From Halorhabdus sp. CBA1104 (GTDB lineage Archaea > Halobacteriota > Halobacteria > Halobacteriales > Haloarculaceae): a DNA stretch of 64,000 nt. Shown here piece after piece: positions 51,327 to 60,651 of the stretch. A model generated the notes under the pieces. It did no database searches. It was not told the DNA's origin and saw only the letters and a list, made by a program, of their open reading frames with translations. How positions within the stretch are numbered: position 1 is the first letter of the stretch; each line of letters opens with the position of its first letter. Position numbers and translations under genes: made by a program. Where the stretch lies: positions 1,488,001 to 1,552,000 of the forward strand of contig NZ_CP033878.1 in assembly GCF_009690625.1 (NCBI RefSeq), given 5' to 3'.

Positions 51327-51824
51327 CTATTCGCCGGCCCGGTCGATCCACGTTGTGACGCGTGATTGAGCGATGCCTGTCTGCTCTGAGAGGGTGCCGG
51401 CGTCTGCCGCGGCCAGGTCGCCGACCGTCTCGACGTCTGCATCGGCCAGTCGTTCGGCGTAGGCCGGGCCAATACCCTTGATCGACTGGACGTCTTCGGT
51501 CGCGGTTCCATCGGGTTCAGGCGCCGTCTGGCTGGCTTCGGCGGCCGATTCGGGCTCGTCTGCGGTCGATTCTGATTCCGCAGCCGATGTCGTAGTCAGT
51601 TCGTCGTCGGCTGCCGTCGCTGTCTCCTCACTGGCGTCGGATGTCGTCTCGTCGGCCTCGTCGTCGGTCCCTTTCACCGCGTCCTCGGTCGTCGTGTCCG
51701 GTTGACGTTCGACCGTGACGCCGACGTCCTGTGCCGTCGATTCGTCACTCGAAGTCGACCGACCACCCTGACGCCGAGAGGTGTCCAATCCCAGGGCAGC
51801 CTTGATCCGTTCGATGAGTCCCAT
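51327..51824 (-). CDS. Helix-hairpin-helix protein with acidic linker
   Basis: 165 residues. A short basic N-terminal helix (MGLIERIKAALGLD) is joined by about 90 residues of acidic Ser/Thr/Glu/Asp/Ala linker to a C-terminal helix-hairpin-helix domain with SIKGIGPAYAERLADADVET, ADLAAADAGTL and RVTTWIDRAGE. Such domains bind DNA or proteins. The start ATG 51824 is chosen because the N-terminal helix begins there; an open frame extends to 51845. Its upstream gap of 51 bases joins it to aroE in the same direction. Confidence 0.78.
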   Translation of the reverse strand: MGLIERIKAALGLDTSRRQGGRSTSSDESTAQDVGVTVERQPDTTTEDAVKGTDDEADETTSDASEETATAADDELTTTSAAESESTADEPESAAEASQTAPEPDGTATEDVQSIKGIGPAYAERLADADVETVGDLAAADAGTLSEQTGIAQSRVTTWIDRAGE

Positions 51825-51875
51825 GTACGGTGATACGACCGCCACGACTTAAAGCCGTCCACGTTGACCGTCCGG

Positions 51876-52673
51876 CTACAACGCACGGCGGAGTGTTTCG
51901 TTCATCGCCTCGACTGGCGCGTCCCGACCGGTCCAGCGCTCGAACGCTTCGACACCTTGATAGAGGAGCATCCACGCGCCGTCGACGGTTTTCGCGCCTG
52001 CCGCGGCAGCATCGCGCAGCAATCGTGTTTCAAGCGGGCTGTAGACGGCATCCAAGACGGCAAGTCCGTCGTGGAGGGCGTCGGCCGGAACCGGCGATCG
52101 GTCCTCGTCCATCCCGACGCTGGTGGCGTTGACCAGCACGTCGGCGTCGGCGAGGAGCGCACCCAACTCGTCGAGGCTGTGGCCACTTGCCCCGGGGACA
52201 TCCGCCGCCAGGTCGTGGGCTGTCTCGACGGTCCGGTTGGCGATCGAAACTGTCAGGCCTTCGTCTGCGAGGCCGAAGGCAACCGCCCGGCCGGCACCGC
52301 CCGCGCCGACGACGACAGCCGACCCCGCCAGCGTGACATCGTGGTTCTGTAGCGCACGCACCGCCCCGATCGCGTCGGTGTTGTGCCCGGTCGGGGCTTG
52401 GCCAGTCAAGTCGATCGTGTTGACGGCCCCGATGCGGGCAGCCAGGTCGTCCGGCTGGACGGCCTCGAGGACGGCCTGCTTGAACGGGATCGTCACGTTC
52501 AGTCCCGAGATGCCGAGTGTCTGGGCCGCCGCGACGGCCTCAGGGGCCTCGTCTACGGGCGGTTCGAACGTGACGTATCGGGCATCGAGGCCGAGTTCGT
52601 CGTAGCCAGCCTCGTGCATCGGCGGCGACAGTGAGTGCTCGACCGGATTGCCGATGAGTCCGTAGACATCCAT
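51876..52673 (-). CDS. aroE: Shikimate dehydrogenase
   Basis: A 265-residue NADP-dependent enzyme reducing 3-dehydroshikimate in the chorismate pathway. It begins [20 protein letters not shown] (shikimate-binding SLSPPMH), has the catalytic lysine in [25 protein letters not shown] with the catalytic aspartate, and a Rossmann loop [20 protein letters not shown] near the end is typical. Length is normal. The start ATG 52673 is firm despite upstream open frame. It supplies chorismate to the pab cluster two genes downstream. Confidence 0.93.
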   Translation of the reverse strand: MDVYGLIGNPVEHSLSPPMHEAGYDELGLDARYVTFEPPVDEAPEAVAAAQTLGISGLNVTIPFKQAVLEAVQPDDLAARIGAVNTIDLTGQAPTGHNTDAIGAVRALQNHDVTLAGSAVVVGAGGAGRAVAFGLADEGLTVSIANRTVETAHDLAADVPGASGHSLDELGALLADADVLVNATSVGMDEDRSPVPADALHDGLAVLDAVYSPLETRLLRDAAAAGAKTVDGAWMLLYQGVEAFERWTGRDAPVEAMNETLRRAL

Positions 52674-52819
52674 GGACCGAGCAACGACGGGGACGACCAA
52701 AACCGCGGCGATTGGGCCAGAGAACGGATAGGGCCACGGCCCACACGCGACGTGTGAGAAACTGCCACGCCGATCTCGACTCCGCAAGACATTATTTCTG
52801 AGGGGCGAGACGTCTGGAC

Positions 52820-54196
52820 GTGTCTCGTTTACGCCATCCGCTGACTGCTGTCGCCGCGGCCGTCGCACTGTCGCTGCCGTGGGTGGTCGTCGAGGGGTCT
52901 CGCCTCGCAGCCGCGACCGCATGGATACCGATCGGGACTGGGCTCTCACTGTCGACCGGGTTGACGGTGCTGGTGACGGGGCTTGCCGTCGTCGGTGCGT
53001 CCTTCCTGCTCGCCTGGGGAGCCGAGACTGCCGAGAAAGACGTCCCGCGGGCGTTCGCGCTGGCCGTCCTTGCAGTGCTTGCCGTCGCCCCGGAATACGC
53101 CGTCGACGCGCTGTACGCCTGGCAGGCAGGGGCGGGCGCCGGAACGGCCGCGGGCGCCGAGGCCGGCAACCTCGCCATCGCGAACATGACCGGGGCCAAC
53201 CGAATCTTGATCGGGTTGGGCTGGTCCGGGATCGCCATGTTCACCGTCTATCGGGCCTATCAGGTTCGAGACGACAACGTCGAGAAGCGATCGGGGTTCC
53301 TCGCGGACATCGTCACGCTCGATAAGGCCTTGACGACCGAGATTACGTTCCTCTGGCTGGCGACACTGTGGGCCTTTTTGGTCCCGCTGGGCGGCGGCAT
53401 CGACCTGATCGACACCGTTGTCCTCGTTGGCCTGTACGTGAGCTACATCCTCGTCATCATCCGGTCGGGCATCGAAACGGAGGACGAACAGATCGGCGTC
53501 CCTGGCTACCTGCAATCCTACCGCAAGCCCAAGCGGATCGCAACCGTACTCGGGCTGTTCATCTACTCGGGCATCATGATCCTGATCGCCGTCGAGCCCT
53601 TCGCCCACGGACTCGAGAAGCTCGGTCTCCAGTACGGCGTACCGAAGTTCTTCATGATCCAATGGATCGCCCCGCTTGCCAGTGAGTCCCCCGAGTTGAT
53701 CGTCGTCGTCTATCTGGTCAACAAGGCCCGATCCTCGGCCGGGTTCAACGCCCTGATCTCCTCGAAGCTCAACCAGTGGACGCTACTGATCGGGACACTC
53801 GCGATCGTCTACTCCATCGCAGCCGGGCATCTCGGGGTCCTCGAATTCGACTACAAACAGAGCCTGGAGATCTGGATTACCGCTGCCCAGTCGTTCTTCG
53901 CGCTGGCGATCCTGGTCAACTTCAACATCAGCCTCCGGGAGGCAGTTTCGTTGCTCGTGTTGTTCGCCAGCCAAGTGTTCGCCGAGTTCATGGTGTTGAA
54001 CGTCCTCTCGCTGGCCCATCCCGAAGCAGTCAGCCACCAGATCCTGCTCGGCTACACTGCAGTCTACCTCATCGCCGGGCTAGGGCTGTTCGTCCACCGC
54101 CGGCAGGCGGTCACGGAGATGCTCGCGATGACGGCCGAAGTGGTCCAGACGGCGTTTGGCCGACGGAGTGACTTCGAGCGCCTCGACGAGCCATGA
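52820..54196 (+). CDS. Sodium/calcium-exchanger-like antiporter
   Basis: 458 residues with about ten membrane helices arranged as two halves. Each contains the ion-binding alpha repeat: [19 protein letters not shown] in the first and [17 protein letters not shown] in the second. This is the CaCA superfamily (YrbG-like) plan, so exchange of Na+ or H+ against Ca2+ or similar is likely. The start codon is GTG 52820. The downstream gene overlaps by four bases (ATGA), so the two form a unit although their functions look unrelated. Confidence 0.85.
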   Translation: MSRLRHPLTAVAAAVALSLPWVVVEGSRLAAATAWIPIGTGLSLSTGLTVLVTGLAVVGASFLLAWGAETAEKDVPRAFALAVLAVLAVAPEYAVDALYAWQAGAGAGTAAGAEAGNLAIANMTGANRILIGLGWSGIAMFTVYRAYQVRDDNVEKRSGFLADIVTLDKALTTEITFLWLATLWAFLVPLGGGIDLIDTVVLVGLYVSYILVIIRSGIETEDEQIGVPGYLQSYRKPKRIATVLGLFIYSGIMILIAVEPFAHGLEKLGLQYGVPKFFMIQWIAPLASESPELIVVVYLVNKARSSAGFNALISSKLNQWTLLIGTLAIVYSIAAGHLGVLEFDYKQSLEIWITAAQSFFALAILVNFNISLREAVSLLVLFASQVFAEFMVLNVLSLAHPEAVSHQILLGYTAVYLIAGLGLFVHRRQAVTEMLAMTAEVVQTAFGRRSDFERLDEP

Positions 54197-55566
54197 CCGA
54201 CGCCACGGACCACACAGTCGGGATCGTCGTCTCGGCGGCCGACCGCGCGTCCGAACACATCCACGACCACCTGCTCGATCTGGCAGACTGGACGATCACC
54301 GAAGACACCGACCACCCCGCAGCCGACGGGGGAGGGGACGTCTTCCGGACCGGCGGCTTCGAGATGCGGACCTTCGAGGAGTGGCACCTGGAACTCGACG
54401 GCGTAGCAACGGTCTTCGACGATCCGGATCTCGTCGTCTTCGCCTCCCGCCACTCCGGCGAGACCGGGGCGCTGTTGACGGCCCACCACACGGGCAACTT
54501 CGGACCAGCCGAGTACGGCGGCGAGGAGCGCGCTCTCGCCCGCGCCGCACCGAACGCACAGAGCCAGGTCGTCGAGGCGCTGGCTACCCACGCCCCCGAA
54601 GCCTACGAAGTCGGGATGGAATGTACCCACCACGGTCCGACGGACGTGGGGGTCCCCTCGCTGTTCGTCGAAGTCGGGAGCGGCCCCGACCAGTGGGACG
54701 ATCCCGACGCCGCGGCGGCCGCGGCGCGAGCGATCCTCGACCTCCGCGGGACGGCTCCCGACGTGGCCCGCGAGGACGGCGAGGAAAGCGCCCGCCGGCA
54801 TCTCGTTGGGTTGGGTGGGAACCACTACGTCCCACGGTTCGAGCGCATCGTCCGCGAGACAGACTGGGCGGTCGGCCACATCGCCGCCGACTGGGGGCTT
54901 GCAGAGCTGGGCGATCCTGCCGAGCACGAGGATGTACTCGAGGCAGCCTTCGCCGAGAGCGGGGCCGAATACGCCTTGATCGACGGCGAGTACCCGCAGA
55001 TCGAAGCGGCAATCGAGGACGCGGGACACACCGTGGTCGGCGAGACGTGGCTGCGGGCCGTCGAAGGCGTCCCGCTTCCGTTCGTCCATCGTGTCGAACA
55101 GCGACTGGCGTCCGTCGAGGACGGGCTTCGCTTTGGCGCCCCGGCCCGCGATTACGATGGCGACTTCGAAATCGTCGAACTACCCAGCGAGCTGTTGGAC
55201 GAAGCCCAGGGAATCGACCGTGAGGCGACCCGCGAGGCCGTCGAGGGCGTTGGGCTGGCGTTCACGACCGAGCAAAGTGCCACGCGAGTCGGTGATCGAG
55301 CCGCCGTCGCCGACAGTGCGGACCGGGAAGCGTTGATACGCAGACTCGTGGACGTACTCCAGGTCGACTACGACGCGGTAGTCGTCGAAGACGATCGCGT
55401 CGTCGCGAGGAAAGAAGCGTTCGATCCCGCACTCGCGGCGGAAGCTGGCGTCCCGGAGGGGCCGAAATTCGGACAGCTAGCCAACGGGCAGGCTGTCGAA
55501 GTAGACGGCGAAAGCGTCGAGCCAGCGGCAGTGACTCGGGAGCGAGAAGTGACGTTCCCGGTCTGA
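54193..55566 (+). CDS. dtdA: D-aminoacyl-tRNA deacylase (archaeal DTD2 type) with C-terminal extension
   Basis: 457 residues. The archaeal DTD2 family motifs are clear: AHHTGNFGPAEYGGEE (about 97-112), the THHGPTDVGVPSLFVEVGSG block and VGLGGNHYVPRF. The enzyme hydrolyses D-amino acids wrongly attached to tRNA. Usual archaeal DTD2 ends near residue 280; here about 170 further residues follow, beginning LPFVHRVEQRLASVEDGLRF, predicted as a mixed alpha/beta domain of unknown role. Haloarchaeal homologues may generally have it. Start ATG 54193 overlaps the antiporter stop. Confidence 0.88.
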   Translation: MTDATDHTVGIVVSAADRASEHIHDHLLDLADWTITEDTDHPAADGGGDVFRTGGFEMRTFEEWHLELDGVATVFDDPDLVVFASRHSGETGALLTAHHTGNFGPAEYGGEERALARAAPNAQSQVVEALATHAPEAYEVGMECTHHGPTDVGVPSLFVEVGSGPDQWDDPDAAAAAARAILDLRGTAPDVAREDGEESARRHLVGLGGNHYVPRFERIVRETDWAVGHIAADWGLAELGDPAEHEDVLEAAFAESGAEYALIDGEYPQIEAAIEDAGHTVVGETWLRAVEGVPLPFVHRVEQRLASVEDGLRFGAPARDYDGDFEIVELPSELLDEAQGIDREATREAVEGVGLAFTTEQSATRVGDRAAVADSADREALIRRLVDVLQVDYDAVVVEDDRVVARKEAFDPALAAEAGVPEGPKFGQLANGQAVEVDGESVEPAAVTREREVTFPV

Positions 55567-55589
55567 GCGGATGAGTGTCTACCAGCCAA

Positions 55590-55973
55590 TCAAGGGTCGA
55601 CAGCGTTGGCTTTCAGCGTCTCCAGATCGATCGCTTCGAGCACGGTCTCGTTGGTCGCTTCGAGGACGACCGGCGGGGCAACCCCGGCCTCGTGGGCTTC
55701 CAGCCAGCGGCCGACACAGAGACACCAGCGGTCTTTCGGATTCAATCCAGGGAAATCACGTTCCGGCCGCGGCGTGATCAGATCGTTGCCCTGCGCGCGG
55801 GAAAACTCCAGAAACGCCTGGGTCATCTTCGCACAGAGATGGTGCTGGCCGCGGTCGCCGGGAACAGCCCTGCAGTGGCCATCGCGCTGATAGCCGGTCG
55901 AGAGCGGATCGCTGCAGGGTGCAAGCGGCTCGCCGAGGACGTTTTGCTGGGCGTCGGGGTCGCTCTGTGACAT
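55590..55973 (-). CDS. DUF2237 family protein
   Basis: 127 residues. The protein contains the family signature in order: NVLGEPLAPCSDPLSTGYQR, DGHCRAVPGDRGQHHLCAKM and GLNPKDRWCLCVGRW. Conserved cysteines and histidine suggest metal binding. The function of DUF2237 is unknown. Start ATG 55973 (MSQSDPD); GTG-type start at 55988 is the alternative. It is convergent with dtdA and 47 bases upstream of the thiC stop side. Confidence 0.85.
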   Translation of the reverse strand: MSQSDPDAQQNVLGEPLAPCSDPLSTGYQRDGHCRAVPGDRGQHHLCAKMTQAFLEFSRAQGNDLITPRPERDFPGLNPKDRWCLCVGRWLEAHEAGVAPPVVLEATNETVLEAIDLETLKANAVDP

Positions 55974-56035
55974 ACCGGCCGTTACCACGAAGCGGGGGTA
56001 ACAGTTGGTTTCGAGACGGGTTTTGCCGTAATCTC

Positions 56036-57475
56036 TCAGTCTTCGCCCGGTACGCTGTCGGCGTGATTACACAGCACCTCGGGCACCGTCGGCAGGCCAC
56101 TGGTGTCGTGAGTCCCCGTCGGCGGCAGGTTCACCTCGGCAGCCGGCGAGTTTGTGAGGTCGACATCGGCGTCCAGTCCATCCATCTCCTCGCCGTCTCT
56201 CGTATCCTGGTCGATTCGCATCGAACAGAACTCAGCGCCACACATCGAGCAGTACCGTGCCTCCTTGTAGTTGTCTTCCGGGAGTGTCTGGTCGTGGTAC
56301 TCGCGGGCGCGGTCGGGGTCGAGTGCGAGGGAGAACTGTTCGCGCCAGTCGAAGTCGTATCGCGCCTGTGAGATGGCATCGTCCCAGTCGCGAGCACCGG
56401 GTTTCCCGGCAGCGACGTCACCCGCGTGGGCGGCGATGCGATACGCGGCGAGGCCGTCGCGGACGTCTTGGGCATCCGGGAGTCCGAGGTGTTCTTTGGG
56501 CGTGACGTAACACAGCATCGCCGCGCCGTGACGGGCAGCCTCAGTCGCCCCGATGGCGCTTGTGATGTGGTCATAGCCCGGCGCAACGTCGGTCACCAGC
56601 GGACCCAGGAGGTAGAAGGGCGCGCCGTCACAGACGGCCTGTTGGTGGCGGACGTGCTCGCCGATCTCGTCGAGCGGGACGTGGCCCGGCCCCTCGACCA
56701 TGACTTGGACGCCGTGGGCGTGAGCGCGTTCGGTGAGTTCGCCCAACGTCTCTAACTCCGCCAGTTGTGCCTCGTCGTTGGCATCCGCGATCGATCCGGG
56801 CCGGAGGCCGTCACCGAGGCTGATCGTGACGTCGTACTCGGCGAGGATCGCACAGATCTCCTCGAAGTGCGTATAAAACGGGTTCTGCTCGCCGTGGGCT
56901 TCCATCCACTCGGCGAGGATCGACCCACCTCGCGAGACGATCCCCGTGATCCGGCCGTCAGTCAGCGACAGGTGTTCCTGGAGGATGCCCGCGTGAATCG
57001 TCTGGTAGTCGGTTCCCTGAGCGGCCTGAGATTCGATAACGTCCAACAGGAGAGAAGCCGTCAGATCTGAAGGAGATCCCACTTGCTTCAGCGCTTCGTA
57101 GATCGGGACGGTTCCGAGCGGGACTGGTGAGTGTTCGATCTGGCCAGCACGGAGCGCCGGAATATCACCCCCCGTCGAGAGGTCCATCACCGTGTCCGCA
57201 CCGTACTGGATGGCAGTGTGCAGTTTCTCCCGCTCGGTTTCGCGGTCGCTCTCGGGTTCGCTGTTGCCGATGTTGGCGTTGATCTTCGTCGCAAAGTCCT
57301 GTCCGATGATCATCGGATCGAGAGACTCGTGTTCGTGGTTGTTCGGGATCACCGCCTCGCCGGCGGCGACTTTCTCGCGAACGAATGCGGGCTCGCGGTT
57401 CTCCCGTTTGGCAACCCGTTCCATCGCCGGAGTGATCTCGCCGTCGCGTGCACGCGAAAGTTGTGTCGCTGTCAT
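56036..57475 (-). CDS. thiC: Phosphomethylpyrimidine synthase
   Basis: The radical-SAM enzyme converts aminoimidazole ribotide to the HMP-phosphate pyrimidine of thiamine. Visible motifs are [41 protein letters not shown], and the C-terminal cluster-binding [11 protein letters not shown]. 479 residues is normal for the archaeal form. The ATG at 57475 is preferred over a GTG at 57478. A palindromic TATA element lies at 57498-57507, giving a leaderless mRNA. No thiamine riboswitch signature was recognised. Confidence 0.95.
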   Translation of the reverse strand: MTATQLSRARDGEITPAMERVAKRENREPAFVREKVAAGEAVIPNNHEHESLDPMIIGQDFATKINANIGNSEPESDRETEREKLHTAIQYGADTVMDLSTGGDIPALRAGQIEHSPVPLGTVPIYEALKQVGSPSDLTASLLLDVIESQAAQGTDYQTIHAGILQEHLSLTDGRITGIVSRGGSILAEWMEAHGEQNPFYTHFEEICAILAEYDVTISLGDGLRPGSIADANDEAQLAELETLGELTERAHAHGVQVMVEGPGHVPLDEIGEHVRHQQAVCDGAPFYLLGPLVTDVAPGYDHITSAIGATEAARHGAAMLCYVTPKEHLGLPDAQDVRDGLAAYRIAAHAGDVAAGKPGARDWDDAISQARYDFDWREQFSLALDPDRAREYHDQTLPEDNYKEARYCSMCGAEFCSMRIDQDTRDGEEMDGLDADVDLTNSPAAEVNLPPTGTHDTSGLPTVPEVLCNHADSVPGED

Positions 57476-57497
57476 CACTGGCCCGTCGTACTACTTT

Positions 57498-57507
57498 GTT
57501 ATATAAC
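57498..57507 (-). promoter_or_regulatory. Palindromic TATA element of thiC
   Basis: GTTATATAAC, a perfect 10-base palindrome, lies 23-32 bases before the thiC ATG. The distance means the mRNA should begin at or near the ATG. Its symmetry allows it also to serve as a binding site for a repressor. Confidence 0.55.
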
Positions 57508-57572
57508 CTAGTGATAATCGACGAGACGAGCGGGGGCTAGTCGTGGAGCAAGATCGAAGGGAAACCAAGACG

Positions 57573-58151
57573 TCAGTCGCTGGTGTCGTACTTGTAGGTC
57601 GCCTCGTCAGCGTCGATACCGAAGTCCTCGGCCGTTTCTTCGGGTTCGTCGTCGCTGTCTGCAGCCGCGGCAGCCTTGAAGGCATCCCGGAACCGCTGTG
57701 GCATCGAGAACGCCGCCACTTCGATACGCATCGGGACCGCATCGGGATCGAGGGAGTCGCGTTTCGACTCCAAGCGATCCTGCAACACCCCTGGAAGATC
57801 CGTCTCGTCGATGGCCTCGAAGCCGAACTGCGCGAGATACTCGGGTTCGCCCGAAAGCGTGTAGACGGTGTCGAAGGCCTGGTCGCTCGCTTCCTGGACG
57901 AGTCGCTCGACGACGTGTGCGCCGACGCCCTGGCCGCGCCAGGCCTCGAGGACGCCGATACTCGTCAATTCACAGATGTCTTCGGCCGCCTTGTGGATGC
58001 GAATGCGCCCGAAGCCGGCACGTTCGTCGCTCCGTTCGTCGACCGCGATGACGTAATCCCGCGAACGGAAGGCCGTCTCGTCGAGGCCTAACGCCTCGAT
58101 ATAATCCAATAGCCAGACCTCGTCGCGGTTGCGTGCGTCCCGGACGTACAT
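57573..58151 (-). CDS. GNAT-family N-acetyltransferase with acidic tail
   Basis: 192 residues from ATG 58151 (MYVRDARNRDEVWLLDYIEA). The acetyl-CoA site is GVLEAWRGQGVGAHVVERL, following the strand ICELTSIGVLE; YLAQFGFEAIDE is the C-terminal end of the fold. The last 30 residues are an acidic tail. The acceptor is unknown. Leftward, the gene after the zinc-finger gene. Confidence 0.82.
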   Translation of the reverse strand: MYVRDARNRDEVWLLDYIEALGLDETAFRSRDYVIAVDERSDERAGFGRIRIHKAAEDICELTSIGVLEAWRGQGVGAHVVERLVQEASDQAFDTVYTLSGEPEYLAQFGFEAIDETDLPGVLQDRLESKRDSLDPDAVPMRIEVAAFSMPQRFRDAFKAAAAADSDDEPEETAEDFGIDADEATYKYDTSD

Positions 58152-58264
58152 ACTACGTGGTAGCACCCCCGCGGGAAAAGTATTTGCTGGCGGGACAGCG
58201 GGCGAGCCAATTTCGTCGGCGTCGCTACCGAGCGGACAGACAGACGGCCGGGCGAGCAGCTGGC

Positions 58265-58573
58265 TCAAAAGCCACTGCCGTCGCCCCCTTCCAGTCGATC
58301 GACAACCTCGCGGATGTCCGCAGAGTCTTCGATTGACTCTTTGACCTTCTCACGCCGGCGGACTTCGGCGGCACTGGCGTTGTAGGCCCGGACGTACTCG
58401 GCCCGAGAGTGTTCCTCGAAGGCGTGCCGGATGGCGAAGTATCCGTCGGGCAAGACCGTCCCGCAGACCGCACACTCGATGCGCTCGTGGCTGGTCGACT
58501 GATGGACGATCAAGTCCTCGACCCGGTCGAAGGACTCACCACAGCCTTCGAGCGCACATTCCCAGCGTGGCAT
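58265..58573 (-). CDS. Small zinc-finger protein (C2H2-type)
   Basis: 102 residues. The first 60 residues hold two zinc-finger-like units: CALEGCGESFDRVEDLIVHQ, with two cysteines and the histidine, and CAVCGTVLPDGYFAIRHAFEEH, with two cysteines and two histidines. A helical tail (YVRAYNASAAEVRRREKVKE) follows. It resembles haloarchaeal small C2H2 proteins of unknown role, likely nucleic-acid or protein binding. Diverges from the PHP gene. Confidence 0.8.
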   Translation of the reverse strand: MPRWECALEGCGESFDRVEDLIVHQSTSHERIECAVCGTVLPDGYFAIRHAFEEHSRAEYVRAYNASAAEVRRREKVKESIEDSADIREVVDRLEGGDGSGF

Positions 58574-58664
58574 ACCCGGTCATACGCCCCACCGAGGGTA
58601 AAAACCCACCCATCGCCGTCCGCGAATCAGAACGGCTTTTGTCGCCGCCGGGATACCACCGGGC

Positions 58665-59420
58665 GTGACAACGACGTCGGTCGATCTCCACGTGAAAGTG
58701 CTCGACGAAGCAGTCGTGCGACGGGCCAAAGCCAGGGGACTTGACGTCCTGGTGTACGCCCCGCACTTCCAGCGCCTGCCACGGACACGAGCGACCGCCA
58801 AGAAATTTTCCGACGAGGAGTTGCTGGTCGTCCCCGGACGAGAGGTGTTTACTGGCTCGTGGCGCACTCGCCGGCACGTCCTCGCGATCGGGCTGGCCGA
58901 CCCAGTACCCGATTTCATCACGCTCGAAGCCGCGATGGACGCCTTCGACCGCCAGGACGCCGCCGTCCTGGTGCCACATCCGACGTTCTTGTCTGTGAGT
59001 CTCGGTCCCACGTTGATCGACCGCTACCGGGACTCGATCGATGCGATCGAGACGTACAACCCGAAACATTGGCCCCACCACAACCGCCGGGCGCGACGGA
59101 TTGCCACGGATCAAGAGCTTCCCACCTTCACCTCGTCGTACGCCCACCGTCGGCAGACAGTTGGTGAGGCGTGGGTCGAATTCGACCGCCAGATCGACGA
59201 CGAAGATGATCTCGTCGAGGCCCTCAAAGACGGGGCCACGCGAGCGGTTCGCCACCGATCCGGACTCGTCCACCAGGGCCGGTGTGCACTGGAGTTTTCC
59301 CACCTCGGGTGGGAGAACTCCTGGAAGAAGCTCGATCGGATCCTACTTTCAGGCCGCGAAGCGACCCACCCCGAGGATCCGGCCTACGACGGACGCTTCG
59401 AAGAGGCGAGCGTCTACTGA
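58665..59420 (+). CDS. PHP-domain metal-dependent phosphoesterase-like protein
   Basis: 251 residues. The PHP fold begins with VDLHVKVLDEA and has a metal-site strand YAPHFQRL, HVLAIGL, VLVPHPTFL and an IETYNPKHW block. The first His pair of classical PHP (HxH) is here DLHVK, so the site is modified. Length matches archaeal PHP/PHP-associated phosphatases. Start codon is GTG 58665. Substrate unknown. It converges with the membrane-hydrolase gene. Confidence 0.75.
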   Translation: MTTTSVDLHVKVLDEAVVRRAKARGLDVLVYAPHFQRLPRTRATAKKFSDEELLVVPGREVFTGSWRTRRHVLAIGLADPVPDFITLEAAMDAFDRQDAAVLVPHPTFLSVSLGPTLIDRYRDSIDAIETYNPKHWPHHNRRARRIATDQELPTFTSSYAHRRQTVGEAWVEFDRQIDDEDDLVEALKDGATRAVRHRSGLVHQGRCALEFSHLGWENSWKKLDRILLSGREATHPEDPAYDGRFEEASVY

Positions 59421-59444
59421 CGCCGGTGGATCGTGAGAGGCCAC

Positions 59445-59933
59445 TCAGGCGAATCCGATCGCCTGCAGGCCCATCCCGAAGGCCCGTTGTGGAACCTGGT
59501 AGATGATCGCGGCGGCCACGACGAGTTCGAAGCCGGTCACGGCAAGCATCATGGGTGTCGAGTACTTGCTGTCGACGCGGACACCGATCGGCAGGTCGAA
59601 CTCCCGACTGAGCAAGGGATAGAACAATGCGAGGCCGCGACGGGTCCCGAGGATGTCCAGTGCGTAGTGAGAGAGGACACCGATCCAGACGTACTGGAGA
59701 TTGCCGAAATAATGCGGGTAGGCCCCCACGATCCCGAGTACGAAGAGGTTGTGAAGCGTCTTGCGGTGGGTGCCAAAAGCAGTGTCGACGTCCGGAAACA
59801 ACGCTCCAAGCACCATCGGGACCGAGACCGCCGCGATCGTCACGAACGTCTCGACGTCGCCGGACGGCTCCAACAAGTACCCGATCCCGAGGCTCAACAG
59901 CAGGGCGTTGAGGACGTGGCCGCGCTTGTTCAT
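59445..59933 (-). CDS. Membrane-bound metal-dependent hydrolase-like protein (YdjM/DUF457)
   Basis: A 162-residue protein with four or so membrane helices. It begins MNKRGHVLNALLLSLGIGYL; the histidine-rich loop GALFPDVDTAFGTHRKTLHN is the YdjM-family metal motif, and HYALDILGTRRGLALFYPL follows with a further His and Asp. Family members are inner-membrane proteins of uncertain enzymatic activity. Start ATG 59933. It lies 72 bases downstream of cinA. Confidence 0.82.
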   Translation of the reverse strand: MNKRGHVLNALLLSLGIGYLLEPSGDVETFVTIAAVSVPMVLGALFPDVDTAFGTHRKTLHNLFVLGIVGAYPHYFGNLQYVWIGVLSHYALDILGTRRGLALFYPLLSREFDLPIGVRVDSKYSTPMMLAVTGFELVVAAAIIYQVPQRAFGMGLQAIGFA

Positions 59934-60005
59934 CGATCGGGTAGACGCCGGGCGGCACCGAAAGCGTTTCTCACTCGCGACGGGCGAGGAGGGGCATCCC
60001 GCCAC

Positions 60006-60521
60006 TCACGGCGCGCCGCCGTCGACGGCCGCCAGGAGGTCTTCTAGGGCCTGTTCGGCGATCTGGCGCTTGATCTCGGTCCGCGAGCCGTCGAACTCGT
60101 ACCGACGCACGCGCGTCGACGAGTTACCACTGCCCCACGGCGCGGCGTAGGCGATACCGACGAAGACCGTTCCCACCGGCTTCTCGTCCGTCCCGCCGGT
60201 CGGTCCAGCGATGCCCGTCGTCGAGACGCCCCACGTCGTGCCCGCCCGATCTCGGACGCCCTGGGCCATCTGCCGGGCGACCGGTTCGCTGACCGCCCCT
60301 TCCGCATCGAGCGCCTCGCGACTGACCGCCAGTGCTTCTCGCTTGGCGTCGTAGGAATAGGTCACCAGCGAGCGATCAAAATAGTCGGAGGAACCGGGAA
60401 CGTCTGTCAACAGTGAGCCGATCAATCCTCCAGTACAGGACTCGGCAACCGCGACTGTGGCGTCGGCCTCGCAGAGGGCCTGGCCGACGGGTTCCGCGAT
60501 CGGCACCTCGGATTCCGTCAT
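60006..60521 (-). CDS. CinA C-terminal family protein (nicotinamide-nucleotide amidase)
   Basis: 171 residues equal to the stand-alone C-terminal domain of CinA. AVAESCTGGLIGSLLTDVPGSS contains the family's active-site serine, SDYFDRSLVTYS follows, and VSTTGIAGPTGGTDEKPVGTVF is the catalytic loop. The enzyme deamidates NMN to NaMN in NAD recycling. It links with pncA and pncB elsewhere in the window to NAD salvage. Start ATG 60521; it diverges from the aminotransferase. Confidence 0.88.
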   Translation of the reverse strand: MTESEVPIAEPVGQALCEADATVAVAESCTGGLIGSLLTDVPGSSDYFDRSLVTYSYDAKREALAVSREALDAEGAVSEPVARQMAQGVRDRAGTTWGVSTTGIAGPTGGTDEKPVGTVFVGIAYAAPWGSGNSSTRVRRYEFDGSRTEIKRQIAEQALEDLLAAVDGGAP

Positions 60522-60651
60522 ACGCGCTGGTGGGGCTGCCCGGACCAAAAGCGTCCGGTCCCGGACGGAGCGCCACTGCCCCTGGGAGCGGCGCGAGGCC
60601 TCGACGACTGCGAACGGAAAGACAAACCTGCCGGGACCGTCCACCACGAGT

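Noticed and set aside
49960-51369. 469-codon open frame on the plus strand
   Set aside because: Antisense to the pabB-like gene, whose conserved motifs read through the whole stretch. The plus translation is Arg/Asp/Val-rich and matches nothing.
54064-55089. 341-codon open frame on the minus strand
   Set aside because: Antisense to dtdA and the antiporter end; no motifs.
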